A stretch of DNA of 59,294 nucleotides from the IMG/VR virus record IMGVR_UViG_3300007609_000022, positions 1-59,294 of that record; one strand, 5' to 3'. The notes under the pieces are model-generated. The model searched no databases, was not told the DNA's origin, and saw only the letters and a program-made list of their open reading frames with translations. Below are positions 28,339 through 38,740 of this stretch, piece by piece. This DNA is from a virus. Positions within the stretch are counted from its first letter, which is position 1; every line of letters begins with the position of its first letter. A program made the translations under genes and the position numbers.

Positions 28339-30498
28339 ATGCCGTATATTATTAATTTTACAGACAGCGAAAATAAGACACCGATAACGGTCTTTGATAA
28401 CACATCAAGTAACGACACCAGTTTAACTTTTCCTGGAAGAAACGTTACAGGATACGGTCAGATAATTGGAGAAAATTTTCTTGCCCTTTTAGAAAATTTT
28501 GCTAATGCTAGTGAGCCTATCAATCCAGTTGAAGGACAATTATGGTATGATAGCAGCGACGGTGTACAACAATTAAAAATTTGGAACAATACACAGTGGA
28601 CAGCTGCTTCGGGTATTCAGCGTGGACCAACTGCACCTGCTGTTGAAGAATCAAAAATTGGCGAATTGTGGGTTGATACAACAAAGCAACAACTTAATAT
28701 CTTTACAGGAAATCGGTGGATTTTAGTAGGCCCAACAGAAAGTTCTATTGACGGGTTACGATATGGTCCGTCTGTTGAACAGATATCAGATACCGATGAC
28801 GATATTCGAGTTGTACTGATTTTGTATATTGCTGATCAACCGGTAGCAATAGTTAGTAAAGACTCGTTCACTCCCAAAATTACAATTTCAGGATACAGTG
28901 ATATCAGGGCCGGAATAAACGTTATAACACCAACAGATGCGGCACAAATAGCATTGTTTGAAGGGGGGCTGATACCGAAATTGGTTGGTACCGCATCAAA
29001 TGCAGACGCACTGAATATAGGCGGCACTGAAGTTCCGGCAAGTTTATTTTTAAGATCAGATACAACTAATACCACAGAATTTGGCTTCAATATAAGGAAT
29101 AATTTTGGATTAACAATAGGTGTCGATGGAAGTCTGAGCATTTCTACATCATCTACTGGTGCTAGAATTTATAATGCAACTCCGGGTGCGTCTTTAGACC
29201 TACAATTAAACCGAAACAGTGTTCCGAGTACAATTTTAAGAGTAATTGACAATACTGTAGGCATAAACAAATTAGATCCGAATTATGAATTAGATGTTGC
29301 TGGCGATATTGGCCTGTCTGGATCTTTGATTATTGAAGGCACAGCAGAAACAACCAATTTAAATAATGGTAGTTTAAGAACAGCCGGCGGATTAGCTGTG
29401 ACTAAAAGCGCCAGAATAGGACAGAATTTGTTTGTGGAAGGTACAACACAAGCAGAAAATATTCTACCAGCAACCGACGAGTTATACGATATAGGATCTT
29501 CTACAAGAAGATGGAACAGAGTTTTTTCTAAAGATATCATCGCAGACACCATCACAGGAACAATTGTTGGCGATATTCAAGGCAACTCTCAGACAGCAAC
29601 ATCGTTGCGAAGTGTATCTTCGTTTGAACTAACTGGAGATATTGTATCTCAGAAAGCTACATTTGACGGGTCTCCTAACACACAAATCGAATTCAATACA
29701 AGTCTTTCTGCTTCCTTGATTAGAGAACGACCTGATGCCCAGCCAAATTTGTCAGAACCTAATGATTTAATACTAGTATATAGATCATCTGCAGAAGCCG
29801 CAGGAACAGGAGAATCAGCAGGATTAATTAAACAAACTAGAGATACATTTATAGGTGATTTAGGAATTCCGCTAGGTACTATTTTACCGTATGCCGGAGT
29901 AAATCCACCTGAAGGATTTTTATTGTGTGACGGATCTGAACTAGAAATTAATCAATACATTCAACTATACGGAATATTAGGCGATAGGTACAACGGTAAT
30001 GCTCCTCTTGCAGGCGACAACACGTTTAGACTTCCAGATCTAAGAGGTAGATTTGCCCTAGGTAGACATAATATGGATAATAACAGAAATGTTCCGGCAG
30101 CTTCGGGATCAGGAGCACTAGTCAGTGCAGGCGGCGGCGAGCCAAGTCCTGCAAGGGTCGAAGGTGTAGAAGCGTCGACATTATCTGCATCTGCTGGACA
30201 AAGTTCGCTATCATTAGAATTAACAAATATCCCCCAACATGAGCATAGTTTGAATGTGGATAATGTACAATACTCTGCTGTAAGGGTCGATAATGCTATT
30301 CGACCAGCCGCTCAGACCGGAAACGGCCCGACAGCTCCAGGACAAGCTCAGTATTTAAATCGATCGGGAGGTGTGCTGTCTGGCGCAAGAATACCTCTTG
30401 ATGCCAGTCAGTTAGGACAACCTTTTGGTATAATGAATCCGTTTTTAACTTTAAACTACATTATCAGAGCTGGCCAGCCAGAATTTACAAGAGATTAA
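28339..30498 (+). CDS. Tail-fibre-type protein with C-terminal collar domain (paralogue 1)
   Basis: The first of four consecutive fibre-type genes sharing an N-terminal attachment-like module: GYGQIIGENFLALLENFANA, then GQLWYDSS, GELWVDT and WILVGP. The middle region has YDIGSSTRRWNRVF, which recurs in the paralogues. Residues about 510-585 are a phage tail-collar domain (GTILPYAG, PPEGFLLCDGSEL, FRLPDLRGRFALG). Near residue 633 lies PQHEHSLN, the HxH pattern that binds metal in T4 gp12-type trimers. This is most likely a short-tail-fibre-like receptor binder. GAGGT lies upstream of the ATG. Confidence 0.85.
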   Translation: MPYIINFTDSENKTPITVFDNTSSNDTSLTFPGRNVTGYGQIIGENFLALLENFANASEPINPVEGQLWYDSSDGVQQLKIWNNTQWTAASGIQRGPTAPAVEESKIGELWVDTTKQQLNIFTGNRWILVGPTESSIDGLRYGPSVEQISDTDDDIRVVLILYIADQPVAIVSKDSFTPKITISGYSDIRAGINVITPTDAAQIALFEGGLIPKLVGTASNADALNIGGTEVPASLFLRSDTTNTTEFGFNIRNNFGLTIGVDGSLSISTSSTGARIYNATPGASLDLQLNRNSVPSTILRVIDNTVGINKLDPNYELDVAGDIGLSGSLIIEGTAETTNLNNGSLRTAGGLAVTKSARIGQNLFVEGTTQAENILPATDELYDIGSSTRRWNRVFSKDIIADTITGTIVGDIQGNSQTATSLRSVSSFELTGDIVSQKATFDGSPNTQIEFNTSLSASLIRERPDAQPNLSEPNDLILVYRSSAEAAGTGESAGLIKQTRDTFIGDLGIPLGTILPYAGVNPPEGFLLCDGSELEINQYIQLYGILGDRYNGNAPLAGDNTFRLPDLRGRFALGRHNMDNNRNVPAASGSGALVSAGGGEPSPARVEGVEASTLSASAGQSSLSLELTNIPQHEHSLNVDNVQYSAVRVDNAIRPAAQTGNGPTAPGQAQYLNRSGGVLSGARIPLDASQLGQPFGIMNPFLTLNYIIRAGQPEFTRD

Positions 30499-30511
30499 GG
30501 GTTAGATATAC

Positions 30512-32440
30512 ATGGCTTATCAAATTAACAAAACAGACGGAACAATAATTGCAACAGTAGCTGATGGGCAACTCGATGATCTCTCAACAGATTTAACTCT
30601 TATTGGAAAAAATTATAGCGGTTACGGAGAAGCTTTCAACGAAAATTTTGTAAAAATCTTAGAAAATTTTGCTGATGTTTCTCAACCAAGTAATCCTATA
30701 AAAGGACAAGTTTGGTTCGACTCGTCAGAATCAAAATTAAAAGTTTATAATGGAACAACATTTGTTCCAGTTAGCTCTGCTACTGTAAGCAACACACAAC
30801 CAGATACATTAGCCATTGGAGATCTGTGGTTTAATAATGTTGATAAACAATTGTATTTTTTCGACGGTAGCAATGCAATTCTTTTAGGGCCGGATTATTC
30901 TGAATCTCAATTGTTAAGCGGGTTAAGAGTAGAAAATATTCTCGATAATCTAAACCAAACTCGAGTAATAACAAAACTATTTACTAACGGTATTTTGTTA
31001 GGAATATTTTCTAAAGATACATTTACACCCAAAGATCCTATTGTAGGATTTGCAGGAAGTATTCAGCCGGGATTTAATGCCAGTACTTTGGCAGGAATAA
31101 AATTTAATGTAACCGCTACAAATTCTGAATCTCTAGGCGGAGCAGATGCAGGACTGTACGTGAGAAATGATTCGTCTAATAACATCAACGGACAATTGTC
31201 ATTACGAAATGATCTAGGACTTGTAGTAGGCTCGAGTGGTACCGCATCGTTCCGTGTGGAAAATAGAGATCTTGTTATTAGAAATTCTGCAGATAATAGA
31301 CAATTTATTATAGACGTAAGAAGAGATACTAGAGGAGAAGACGCTGTAGTAATTGATGCGGCTGATAGAAGCATTGGGCTGTACGAAGAATTTAGCGATA
31401 GTCAAGTTAATATAGGTGGCGATCTAACTATAAACGGTGACATTACTATTAAAGGTAATTTTACCATTAATGACGGCGATGTCACCCAGGTCAAGACATC
31501 TGAACTAGTTATTGAAGATAAAGTTGTTATTCTAGGACAAACAGGCGATAGTTCATTAAACACAGATGAAAATGCAGATGGTGGCGGAATTGTATTAAAA
31601 GGATCTAATGATCATATAATTTTATGGAGTGACGCTGGACAGGCGGCTACAGGATCATATCCTGCGTTACTAAGCAATTCGTGGACTTTTTCAGATCATA
31701 TAAATCTTGCTACTAACAAATATTTTGCGATTGACGGAATTCCTATAATCGAACAAACTAATAGTACTCCAGGTTCTCAAACTTTTAAATTAACTTCGGC
31801 GGTTACATCAGTCGAAGGTGTTAGCTCTTTTGGTAAACAAACTGTAATTACAGTAGGTCCGGGAGCTGTATCAGCCGATCCGCTTTTAAGACTAGAAGAT
31901 GCTAAAATATCTACCGAGCAAAATCAAGATTTAACAATTTCTCCCGACTCTGGACAGAATATTGTTCTAGAAAACTCCCCTAGAATACAAGGCCTAGCAG
32001 ATCCTAGAAGCGGTTCGTCTGGAGAGCAAGATGCAGCCACAAGAGAATATGTAGATAGTGAAATTGAATCTAGACCGATCCTTTTAAGTATTGATCTTTC
32101 AGACGGTAAACCGAATAGCTACATTATTAGCAATATATTAGACAACATGGCTCCTGTTTCTGAATACAGATCAGGAACTGTTGCAAGAATTTTGTGTAAT
32201 ATTTTGAATAATTCAGCATCGTCTTTAGATTTTGATCCGTTATTGGCAGCCGGAACTTCGAAATCAACATTCAACACGCCAACAGGAACCGCGCCGGCTG
32301 TTACAGATGTACTTCCGGGTATTATTAATTTTCCTGCGGCAGGGCATTCAACGACCAGAATCATAAAAACATTTCAAATTACCGGACCAGAGAGTGCTAA
32401 AAATTGGAGCTTTGTTAATGACACAATTTTGGCACCATAA
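30512..32440 (+). CDS. Tail-fibre-type protein (paralogue 2)
   Basis: 642 aa, with the same N-terminal module as its neighbours: GKNYSGYGEAFNENFVKILE, GQVWFDSSESKLKVYNG, GDLWFNN and LLGP. The centre holds short beta repeats (INGDITIKGNFTINDGDV). Around residues 500-525 there is a DAATREYVDSEI motif, a common head of trimeric coiled-coil or fibre C-domains in phage fibres. The C-terminal 120 residues differ entirely from the other paralogues, as expected for a receptor-contact region under diversification. It starts 13 bases after the previous stop. Confidence 0.8.
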   Translation: MAYQINKTDGTIIATVADGQLDDLSTDLTLIGKNYSGYGEAFNENFVKILENFADVSQPSNPIKGQVWFDSSESKLKVYNGTTFVPVSSATVSNTQPDTLAIGDLWFNNVDKQLYFFDGSNAILLGPDYSESQLLSGLRVENILDNLNQTRVITKLFTNGILLGIFSKDTFTPKDPIVGFAGSIQPGFNASTLAGIKFNVTATNSESLGGADAGLYVRNDSSNNINGQLSLRNDLGLVVGSSGTASFRVENRDLVIRNSADNRQFIIDVRRDTRGEDAVVIDAADRSIGLYEEFSDSQVNIGGDLTINGDITIKGNFTINDGDVTQVKTSELVIEDKVVILGQTGDSSLNTDENADGGGIVLKGSNDHIILWSDAGQAATGSYPALLSNSWTFSDHINLATNKYFAIDGIPIIEQTNSTPGSQTFKLTSAVTSVEGVSSFGKQTVITVGPGAVSADPLLRLEDAKISTEQNQDLTISPDSGQNIVLENSPRIQGLADPRSGSSGEQDAATREYVDSEIESRPILLSIDLSDGKPNSYIISNILDNMAPVSEYRSGTVARILCNILNNSASSLDFDPLLAAGTSKSTFNTPTGTAPAVTDVLPGIINFPAAGHSTTRIIKTFQITGPESAKNWSFVNDTILAP

Positions 32441-32461
32441 TAGACAATCAGGAGCGAATAG

Positions 32462-34843
32462 ATGTCCTACTTAATTAATAAATTCAACGGAGACGAACTA
32501 GTCATCTTAGAAGATGGAACAGTTAATGTATCCACTAGTTTAGGATTGGTCGGTAGAAACTACGTCGGATACGGAGAAATACAAAATGAAAATTTTGTAT
32601 TTCTATTGGAAAATTTTGCAAATGCCGAAGCTCCAAGCAGGCCCATTACCGGACAATTATGGTATGACACTGATATAGAAACTCTTAAAATATATAACGG
32701 TAACGCCTGGGGAATTGTAGGATCTGCTCAACTTAGCGACACAGCACCTGAGGATAAAAGAGAAGGCAGTTTATGGATTGACACTGTTAATAATATATTA
32801 TACGTATGGTCCGGTGCAGAATGGATTTTTATAGGGCCAGAATCTGCTCCGGGATTTGGGGTTACTAGAGCCAGGTCGGCCACAGTAATTGACAACACCG
32901 AGTTAGGCCATCCAGTTATCTTGTTAACCATTAATGATACTGTAATCGGTATAATTGCTAACGATTCATTTAGATTATCGGGCGATCCGGGCGATTCTTT
33001 TAATGGATTTTTAGATATTGAGCCGGGTATAAATTTATCAAATACTGTAACTGTAAACGGTGACTTAAAAGGTACAGCATCTAGAGCAACGGTTTTAGAA
33101 ACCAGAAGAACAATAAATGGAATTGGATTCGACGGCTCTCAAAATATAACAATTACCGCAAATACAACCAATCATTTAGTTTCGGGACCGTATATATCCG
33201 GTTCGGATTTTAACGGGTCTACTCAAGTAACCTGGGAAGTAGACGCTAGTCCAGAAAATCGAGCAGGTAAAATAGTAGCAAGAAATGCAAACGGTGACTT
33301 CAGTGCAAATATTATTACATCTGATGTCGTAGGAAATCTAACAGGAAACGTAAATTCTACAGGAACAAGCAATTTTAATATTGTAACAGCTAGCGAATTT
33401 AGAGGTGCAGTACTAACTGGAAATGCGTTTACAGCAACTAAATTAAATAACTCTAGAGAAATTAACGGAGTAGAGTTTGACGGAAGTCAAAACATCACTG
33501 TTCCTGTAAGCGGTAGAGATGTTACAGGAGACACTCTTGCGTCTGCTGTTAAATTTTCGTCTTTGCAATCTGTTGGTGTACTACAAAGTTTAGATGTAGA
33601 CAACACAGGAATAGAAATTGGATCCGGAAAAGAATTAAAATTATCGGTCGATAGCGGTGCTCCTGTAATCGAAAGTAGTCAAGCAAGCCTAACGTTAGAA
33701 ATAGATCAAGGATCTAGTAGAGTTCAATTTTTGTCTTCCAGTGTTATAGATGGTTCAGACAATCCTACAATATCGGCACAGAACTGGAATATTGGATCTC
33801 CAGCAGAAACATTAGATAACATATACGCAGATAATTTTATAGGTAGATTAGTAGGTAATTCTGATACAGCTACACTTGCTACTACAGCTACAAATATTCA
33901 AGGCGGCGGCCTAGGTGCTATTCCGTATCAAACCGCATCAGGAACTACTAGTTTTGTTGCTCCTCTTGCTAATAAAATTTTAAGATCAAACGGCTCAGGA
34001 GTGCCATCTTGGGGAGAAGCTACCTTTGCAGATCTTATCCCTGGAGATTATATAAACGGATCGACATATACAGGTCTTTCGGAAGAAACATGGAGTATAA
34101 ATGCTACCGATGCTAATACTTCTTCTGCAATTGTAGCAAGAGACACAAATGGTAATTTTAGTGCAGGAACAATCACGGCAGACTTATCAGGTACCGCATC
34201 TCAAGCAACTTCTGTGTATATTGAGGAAACCGGAACCGGCGGCGGGCTATTCACTAGCGGTGATCCTAACGAGGATTTTAACGTTGTATTCCAAGGAGAG
34301 TCCAGTGCCGGTGATAGATTTACTAATTTGCAAGTTGACAACGGTGGCCTCCAATTTAATCCTTTTACTAACACCATTTCAGGAACAAACTTAACTTTAG
34401 ATGGTAGAGCAACAGATAATGTAGAAAAAGCCGGCGATACAATGACAGGTTCATTAACATTGAATGCCGATCCAACTGCAAACTTGCATGCCGCTACAAA
34501 ACAATATGTTGATTCGGTAGTACAGACTGAAATTACAGCATTAGGAGCAGGGTTAGTAAGAGCATTTGTAAAATTTGATGGTAGTGATCTTAACATTGCA
34601 AACACGTTAAATGTATCTGCTGTACAAAGAATTTCAGCAGGTAGGTATCGTCTAACATTTATTCCAGGAACATTTGAAAACGCCGATTATGTTATGAGCG
34701 GTATGGCAAGTGATACCGATCATTTTGTGGCGTTTAGGAATTCTTCAGTAGATAGCGTTGATATTTTTACGGTTGACAACGGTTCGGGAAATAATACTCC
34801 TAGCAATACCAGCGGAGCCGTAATGGTAACGTTCTTTACATAA
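32462..34843 (+). CDS. Tail-fibre-type protein (paralogue 3)
   Basis: 793 aa. The N-terminal module is again GRNYVGYGEIQNENFVFLLE, GQLWYDTDIETLKIYNG, GSLWIDT and WIFIGPES. The long middle region has repeated EINGVxFDGSQNIT segments (twice) and GNLTGNV-type beta-helix turns. Near residue 670 is LHAATKQYVDSVV, the same fibre motif as in paralogue 2. The C-terminal domain, beginning FVKFDGSDLNI and ending VMVTFFT, looks like a compact head of phage fibre type. CAGGAG lies just before the ATG. Confidence 0.8.
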   Translation: MSYLINKFNGDELVILEDGTVNVSTSLGLVGRNYVGYGEIQNENFVFLLENFANAEAPSRPITGQLWYDTDIETLKIYNGNAWGIVGSAQLSDTAPEDKREGSLWIDTVNNILYVWSGAEWIFIGPESAPGFGVTRARSATVIDNTELGHPVILLTINDTVIGIIANDSFRLSGDPGDSFNGFLDIEPGINLSNTVTVNGDLKGTASRATVLETRRTINGIGFDGSQNITITANTTNHLVSGPYISGSDFNGSTQVTWEVDASPENRAGKIVARNANGDFSANIITSDVVGNLTGNVNSTGTSNFNIVTASEFRGAVLTGNAFTATKLNNSREINGVEFDGSQNITVPVSGRDVTGDTLASAVKFSSLQSVGVLQSLDVDNTGIEIGSGKELKLSVDSGAPVIESSQASLTLEIDQGSSRVQFLSSSVIDGSDNPTISAQNWNIGSPAETLDNIYADNFIGRLVGNSDTATLATTATNIQGGGLGAIPYQTASGTTSFVAPLANKILRSNGSGVPSWGEATFADLIPGDYINGSTYTGLSEETWSINATDANTSSAIVARDTNGNFSAGTITADLSGTASQATSVYIEETGTGGGLFTSGDPNEDFNVVFQGESSAGDRFTNLQVDNGGLQFNPFTNTISGTNLTLDGRATDNVEKAGDTMTGSLTLNADPTANLHAATKQYVDSVVQTEITALGAGLVRAFVKFDGSDLNIANTLNVSAVQRISAGRYRLTFIPGTFENADYVMSGMASDTDHFVAFRNSSVDSVDIFTVDNGSGNNTPSNTSGAVMVTFFT

Positions 34844-34846
34844 ATA
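34839..34846 (+). promoter_or_regulatory. Late promoter box before fibre paralogue 4
   Basis: CATAAATA, 7/8 to the T4 late box, overlaps the stop of paralogue 3. It lies 22 bases before the ATG at 34869, with TAGGAAA as ribosome site between them. It shares this arrangement with the boxes at 4316 and 27658. Confidence 0.5.
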
Positions 34847-34868
34847 TTAGACAACATAGGAAATAATA

Positions 34869-36698
34869 ATGTCATATCAGGTAGACAAATTTAATGGAAC
34901 ATTTCTAACAGCGGTTGAAGATGGAACCATCGATACAACCACGGATATTCGACTTGTTGGTAAAAATTATGCTGGTTACGGCGAAGTTCAAAATGAAAAT
35001 TTTGTTCATATGCTTGAACATTTTGCTAATACAACTGCTCCTCCGAGATCAATTACAGGCCAAATTTGGTTCGATTCTACAACTACTGAGAAAAAATTAA
35101 AGTATTACGACGGTACCAGATGGAAAGTGATAGGCGGCGCACAAGTAAGTTCTTCTGCTCCTGCTGGATTATCGAAAGGTGAATTCTGGTGGGACGATTC
35201 GGCTAAACAATTATATACCTGGTCCGGAACAGATTTTATTTTGGTAGGTCCAGAAACCAGCCCCGAGCTTGGCGCAACTGGCTTAACAGCTCGAACAGTA
35301 AAAGATGACCAAGAAAACGATAAAACAATTTTACAATTAACCGCTAATGATATTCCAGTAGCTATTATTAGTTCTGAAGAATTTAATCTTAATAAAACAT
35401 CAGGACTATATGAAGATTTAACAGCATTTAATTTAATCGGTAAAGGCATAACAATTGCAGGTGCTACTACCGGTATTTCAGACGCCAATAACTACAAGTA
35501 CAGAGGCACAGCTACAAACTCTGATCGACTCGGCGGATTCGCAGTAGACCAATTTGTGAGAACTGGGTCTATCATATTCGATGAAACTATTTCTTTTGGA
35601 AAAACTGGATTTATAGTAGGAATAGATGATCCTTTAGATTTAGTTGGAAATTTACATATTAAAACAGAAACTTTCCGTCCGAGTATTTTTGATCAACCGC
35701 AAGAGCGTACAGTTTTAGATTCCGTTAAAAATGAAAATGTTGTCTTTAGATTTACAGATGACCTAATTGAATTAACACCGAATTCTATAATTCCAGGACA
35801 ACACAATACATACGATATAGGTATTGATGACGAGCAAACCCCATCAAATAACAGATATTTTAGAAATATATATTCTACTAATTTTATCGGAACATTACAA
35901 GGTAATGTTGTTGGAAATGTGACTGGTAACATAACCGGAAATGTAATTAATGATACAGGATCGGTAATTGTAAGTGCTGAAACCAATTCTGTTGGTAATT
36001 CGACCACAACTTATTCTGGAACATTTAATGGCAATGTTGTAGGAGAATTACAAGGTAATGCATCAAATGCAATTACATTAGGAAATAATCTTCCAGTAGA
36101 GTCTGTACCGTCAGGCGCAGATAAGCGTTCGATACCTGTACGAGACGCCGACGGTGACATTTATGCTACTAATTTTGTCGGAACAGCATCGAATGCTAAC
36201 AGGCTTAAAATAGACGATAGTGCAACTGACCCAGACTCTAATTATCGTTCAGCAAAAACTACAGCAACAGCAAATACCATTGTAGCAAGAGACGGTGCCT
36301 CGGATATCTATGCCAATATATTTAACGGAACAGCTACATCAGCTAGATATGCTGACCTAGCAGAAAAATATTTAACTGATAACGATTATGAACCCGGAAC
36401 GGTTGTTGCTGTAGGAGGCGAAGCTGAAGTAACGGCCTGTACACCTGGATCTCATGCAATTGGTGTAGTTTCAACAGATCCTGCATTTATGATGAATAAA
36501 GACCTTGAAGGAGGCACATATATTGCACTGAAAGGCCGAGTCCCAGTCAAGGTAGGGGGCAAGGTTAAAAAGGGAGACACATTAGTTGCAGGCGTAAACG
36601 GATATGCGGTATCAGGTTCAGAAGGACACATATTCGGTATAGCTCTAGAAACTAACGATAACGAATCAGTTAAACTTATTGAATCGGTAATTTTATAA
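34869..36698 (+). CDS. Tail-fibre-type protein (paralogue 4)
   Basis: 609 aa, sharing the N-terminal module (GKNYAGYGEVQNENFVHMLE, GQIWFDSTT, GEFWWDDS, FILVGPE). The middle has a YDIGIDDEQTP...YFRNIY segment and Gly-Asn-Val ladders (GNVVGNVTGNITGNV), which suggest a beta-helix. The last 120 residues form a separate domain: ARYADLAEKYL, then DYEPGTVVAVGG, GVVSTDPA and KGRVPVKVGGKV. This type of C-terminal domain is seen in fibre and structural proteins of marine myoviruses and may act as an intramolecular chaperone or head domain. The function is inferred. Confidence 0.8.
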   Translation: MSYQVDKFNGTFLTAVEDGTIDTTTDIRLVGKNYAGYGEVQNENFVHMLEHFANTTAPPRSITGQIWFDSTTTEKKLKYYDGTRWKVIGGAQVSSSAPAGLSKGEFWWDDSAKQLYTWSGTDFILVGPETSPELGATGLTARTVKDDQENDKTILQLTANDIPVAIISSEEFNLNKTSGLYEDLTAFNLIGKGITIAGATTGISDANNYKYRGTATNSDRLGGFAVDQFVRTGSIIFDETISFGKTGFIVGIDDPLDLVGNLHIKTETFRPSIFDQPQERTVLDSVKNENVVFRFTDDLIELTPNSIIPGQHNTYDIGIDDEQTPSNNRYFRNIYSTNFIGTLQGNVVGNVTGNITGNVINDTGSVIVSAETNSVGNSTTTYSGTFNGNVVGELQGNASNAITLGNNLPVESVPSGADKRSIPVRDADGDIYATNFVGTASNANRLKIDDSATDPDSNYRSAKTTATANTIVARDGASDIYANIFNGTATSARYADLAEKYLTDNDYEPGTVVAVGGEAEVTACTPGSHAIGVVSTDPAFMMNKDLEGGTYIALKGRVPVKVGGKVKKGDTLVAGVNGYAVSGSEGHIFGIALETNDNESVKLIESVIL

Positions 36699-37636
36699 TG
36701 GCATTAGGCGGTGATATTGAAGCTCTCGATTACAATACTATTCGAGAAAAAATAAGTGAAGTTTTAGGAACTGGCGCAGGAACATACGGCTACGGTCAAT
36801 CTTTACAGAGTAGCGCAGTGTTTTCTGGAGACACCATTACAAAAGCACAATGGAACAATTTAAGATTTGATATATTAAACACACTAATACATCAACGTGG
36901 AACAGGATCCTTGGTTGAGATAGCGGACAGTCAATTAATCGATGATACTGCAGCCGATCCGGTAATAAACTTTAATACACAGACAGATCTAGCTAGACTC
37001 AATAGATTTAACATAGACACTACCAGACGAACGGTTTCGGCTATCGGCTCGGGTAATGCTACACCTACTCCGGTAGAAGGAGAATATGTTTATTCATCTC
37101 CTTGGAGTAGTCTTTTAGAAATAGAATTAACATGTACCTTTAATAATTCAAATGAAGCAAGGTATTTTTTTAACAGTGGCGGAAAAATTCAAGTTACTCC
37201 GTCGATTGAAGGATTTACTTCTACTCAACAAACCGAAAGTTGGAGTACTTTATTTTCTCAGGTAGGAACTCAATCGTTTGGTGCAGATACTGATCCTGCA
37301 GTTAATTATTATAGTTTGACAGATCAATATCAAACATACTACCTTGCCACCGCAAGTGCTTCGTATGCAAATAACTCTGTACAGCTGAAAGCAAAAACAA
37401 ATGTTGCTGACAATTCGACCGGAACAGCCACTATCTTATACATTAAAGTTTCGTTGGTCGACGGTTATGTTGATCCTGATGTATCATCGCCTACAAATAA
37501 TCCTCCCGATGACGTTGTTGACGGCACGACAAAATTAACATTTACAGAATTAAAAGACGACGGATCTCTACAACCATCCGGAAGCTTTTCTATAACCAGC
37601 CCGTTTTATAGTTTTGGTTCGTTTTCTGCAAGCTGA
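36698..37636 (+). CDS. Virion structural protein, paralogue of the next gene (312 aa)
   Basis: The ATG overlaps the previous stop (TAATG). The N-terminal 80 residues contain YGYGQSLQSSAVFSGDTITKA, then WNNLRFDILNTLIHQRGTG, which aligns with the next gene's FGYGQPVRSS...LRADIVNIALHQTGT. Both also have a central FFNSGGKIQ block. It has no catalytic motif and is beta-rich, with many Thr/Ser/Asn. The position after the fibre genes and the absence of enzyme features suggest an additional fibre or decoration protein. The exact role is unknown. Confidence 0.7.
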   Translation: MALGGDIEALDYNTIREKISEVLGTGAGTYGYGQSLQSSAVFSGDTITKAQWNNLRFDILNTLIHQRGTGSLVEIADSQLIDDTAADPVINFNTQTDLARLNRFNIDTTRRTVSAIGSGNATPTPVEGEYVYSSPWSSLLEIELTCTFNNSNEARYFFNSGGKIQVTPSIEGFTSTQQTESWSTLFSQVGTQSFGADTDPAVNYYSLTDQYQTYYLATASASYANNSVQLKAKTNVADNSTGTATILYIKVSLVDGYVDPDVSSPTNNPPDDVVDGTTKLTFTELKDDGSLQPSGSFSITSPFYSFGSFSAS

Positions 37637-37660
37637 TAAAATACATAGGTAAATAAAAAC

Positions 37661-38725
37661 ATGGCAGGAGTTGGACTTAAAATAAAAGTTGATGATTTCA
37701 ATAATCTACAAGAAGATGTTGAAAAAATCTTAGGTTCTTCGTTTACAACCGATCCTCAGTTTGGTTATGGTCAACCAGTACGAAGTTCTCAGGTAACTGT
37801 ATCTGACAAAGTTTCTGTAAGTGATTTTTCTGCATTAAGGGCTGATATTGTTAATATTGCACTTCATCAAACAGGAACCCTTCCAAGTGACGCCGTTGGC
37901 GAAGATAATTTAATTACACCAATTGAAGACGAAATAATAAGATTTGATACCACCGACGAACCTTTTGATCAGTATGTAAATTTAACTACAACATTGCTGT
38001 CTAATACATTCGATATAAACGAAAATTATCGACAAACAGTTAATATATTAGTTGATTCTGACGATCCGGATACAGAAACACCTATTTTAAGGAACTGGGA
38101 TCCTGCACTAGGAGAGCAATGGGGTGTTGAAGATACCGGAATAGAAGTAACTGTAACTGTGGATTTTTCATCGGCTGGCGCCGCCCGTCATTTTTTTAAC
38201 AGTGGCGGAAAAATTCAATTCAGTTCTAGAAGATACGGCGGAACTGTTAGTGGCGGCACACAAACTATCCGAGCCCAAAACGAAAACTGGTCAAATTTCT
38301 TATTACTTAATGTAGGCACAAGAGAATTTGGAGGCAACACACCCGGAACAGGAGTGTCTCCAAGTAACGGACTAAATTTTTATAGATTAAGAAGCACCTA
38401 TCAAGATCCTTTTGTAGATTTATCATCTTCGAGTGTGTACTCAAACAACTATTTTCAAATTTGGGCCAGAACGCCCGATGTTGCTGATAACGACGACGGA
38501 GAAGCCAAAACTATAGAATTTACAGTTCGATGGATTGACGACCATGTTCCTATACTCGATTCTCCGGTCGATGGTGTTGACGGCACAATTGAATTGTACA
38601 TCCAATCTTTAGAGCCAGTTCAAACTTTATTTCCTAGCGGCCAGTGGGAAGTAGAAAGACCGACTATAACAAGTTTCACAGATATTACAACTGTAGATCC
38701 ATCAAATCGTTCAGCCACTCCTTAA
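37661..38725 (+). CDS. Virion structural protein, paralogue of the previous gene (354 aa)
   Basis: Shares the FGYGQ...SS and HQTGT N-terminal block and the central AARHFFNSGGKIQF block with the 312-aa protein, so the pair arose by tandem duplication. About 40 residues are inserted after the N-terminal block. The downstream sequence ends in SGQWEVERPTITSF, comparable to SGSFSITSPFYSF in the partner. It is the last structural gene before the accessory cassette; a 65-base gap with promoter signals follows. Confidence 0.7.
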   Translation: MAGVGLKIKVDDFNNLQEDVEKILGSSFTTDPQFGYGQPVRSSQVTVSDKVSVSDFSALRADIVNIALHQTGTLPSDAVGEDNLITPIEDEIIRFDTTDEPFDQYVNLTTTLLSNTFDINENYRQTVNILVDSDDPDTETPILRNWDPALGEQWGVEDTGIEVTVTVDFSSAGAARHFFNSGGKIQFSSRRYGGTVSGGTQTIRAQNENWSNFLLLNVGTREFGGNTPGTGVSPSNGLNFYRLRSTYQDPFVDLSSSSVYSNNYFQIWARTPDVADNDDGEAKTIEFTVRWIDDHVPILDSPVDGVDGTIELYIQSLEPVQTLFPSGQWEVERPTITSFTDITTVDPSNRSATP

Positions 38726-38740
38726 AATTTATCTACCAAG

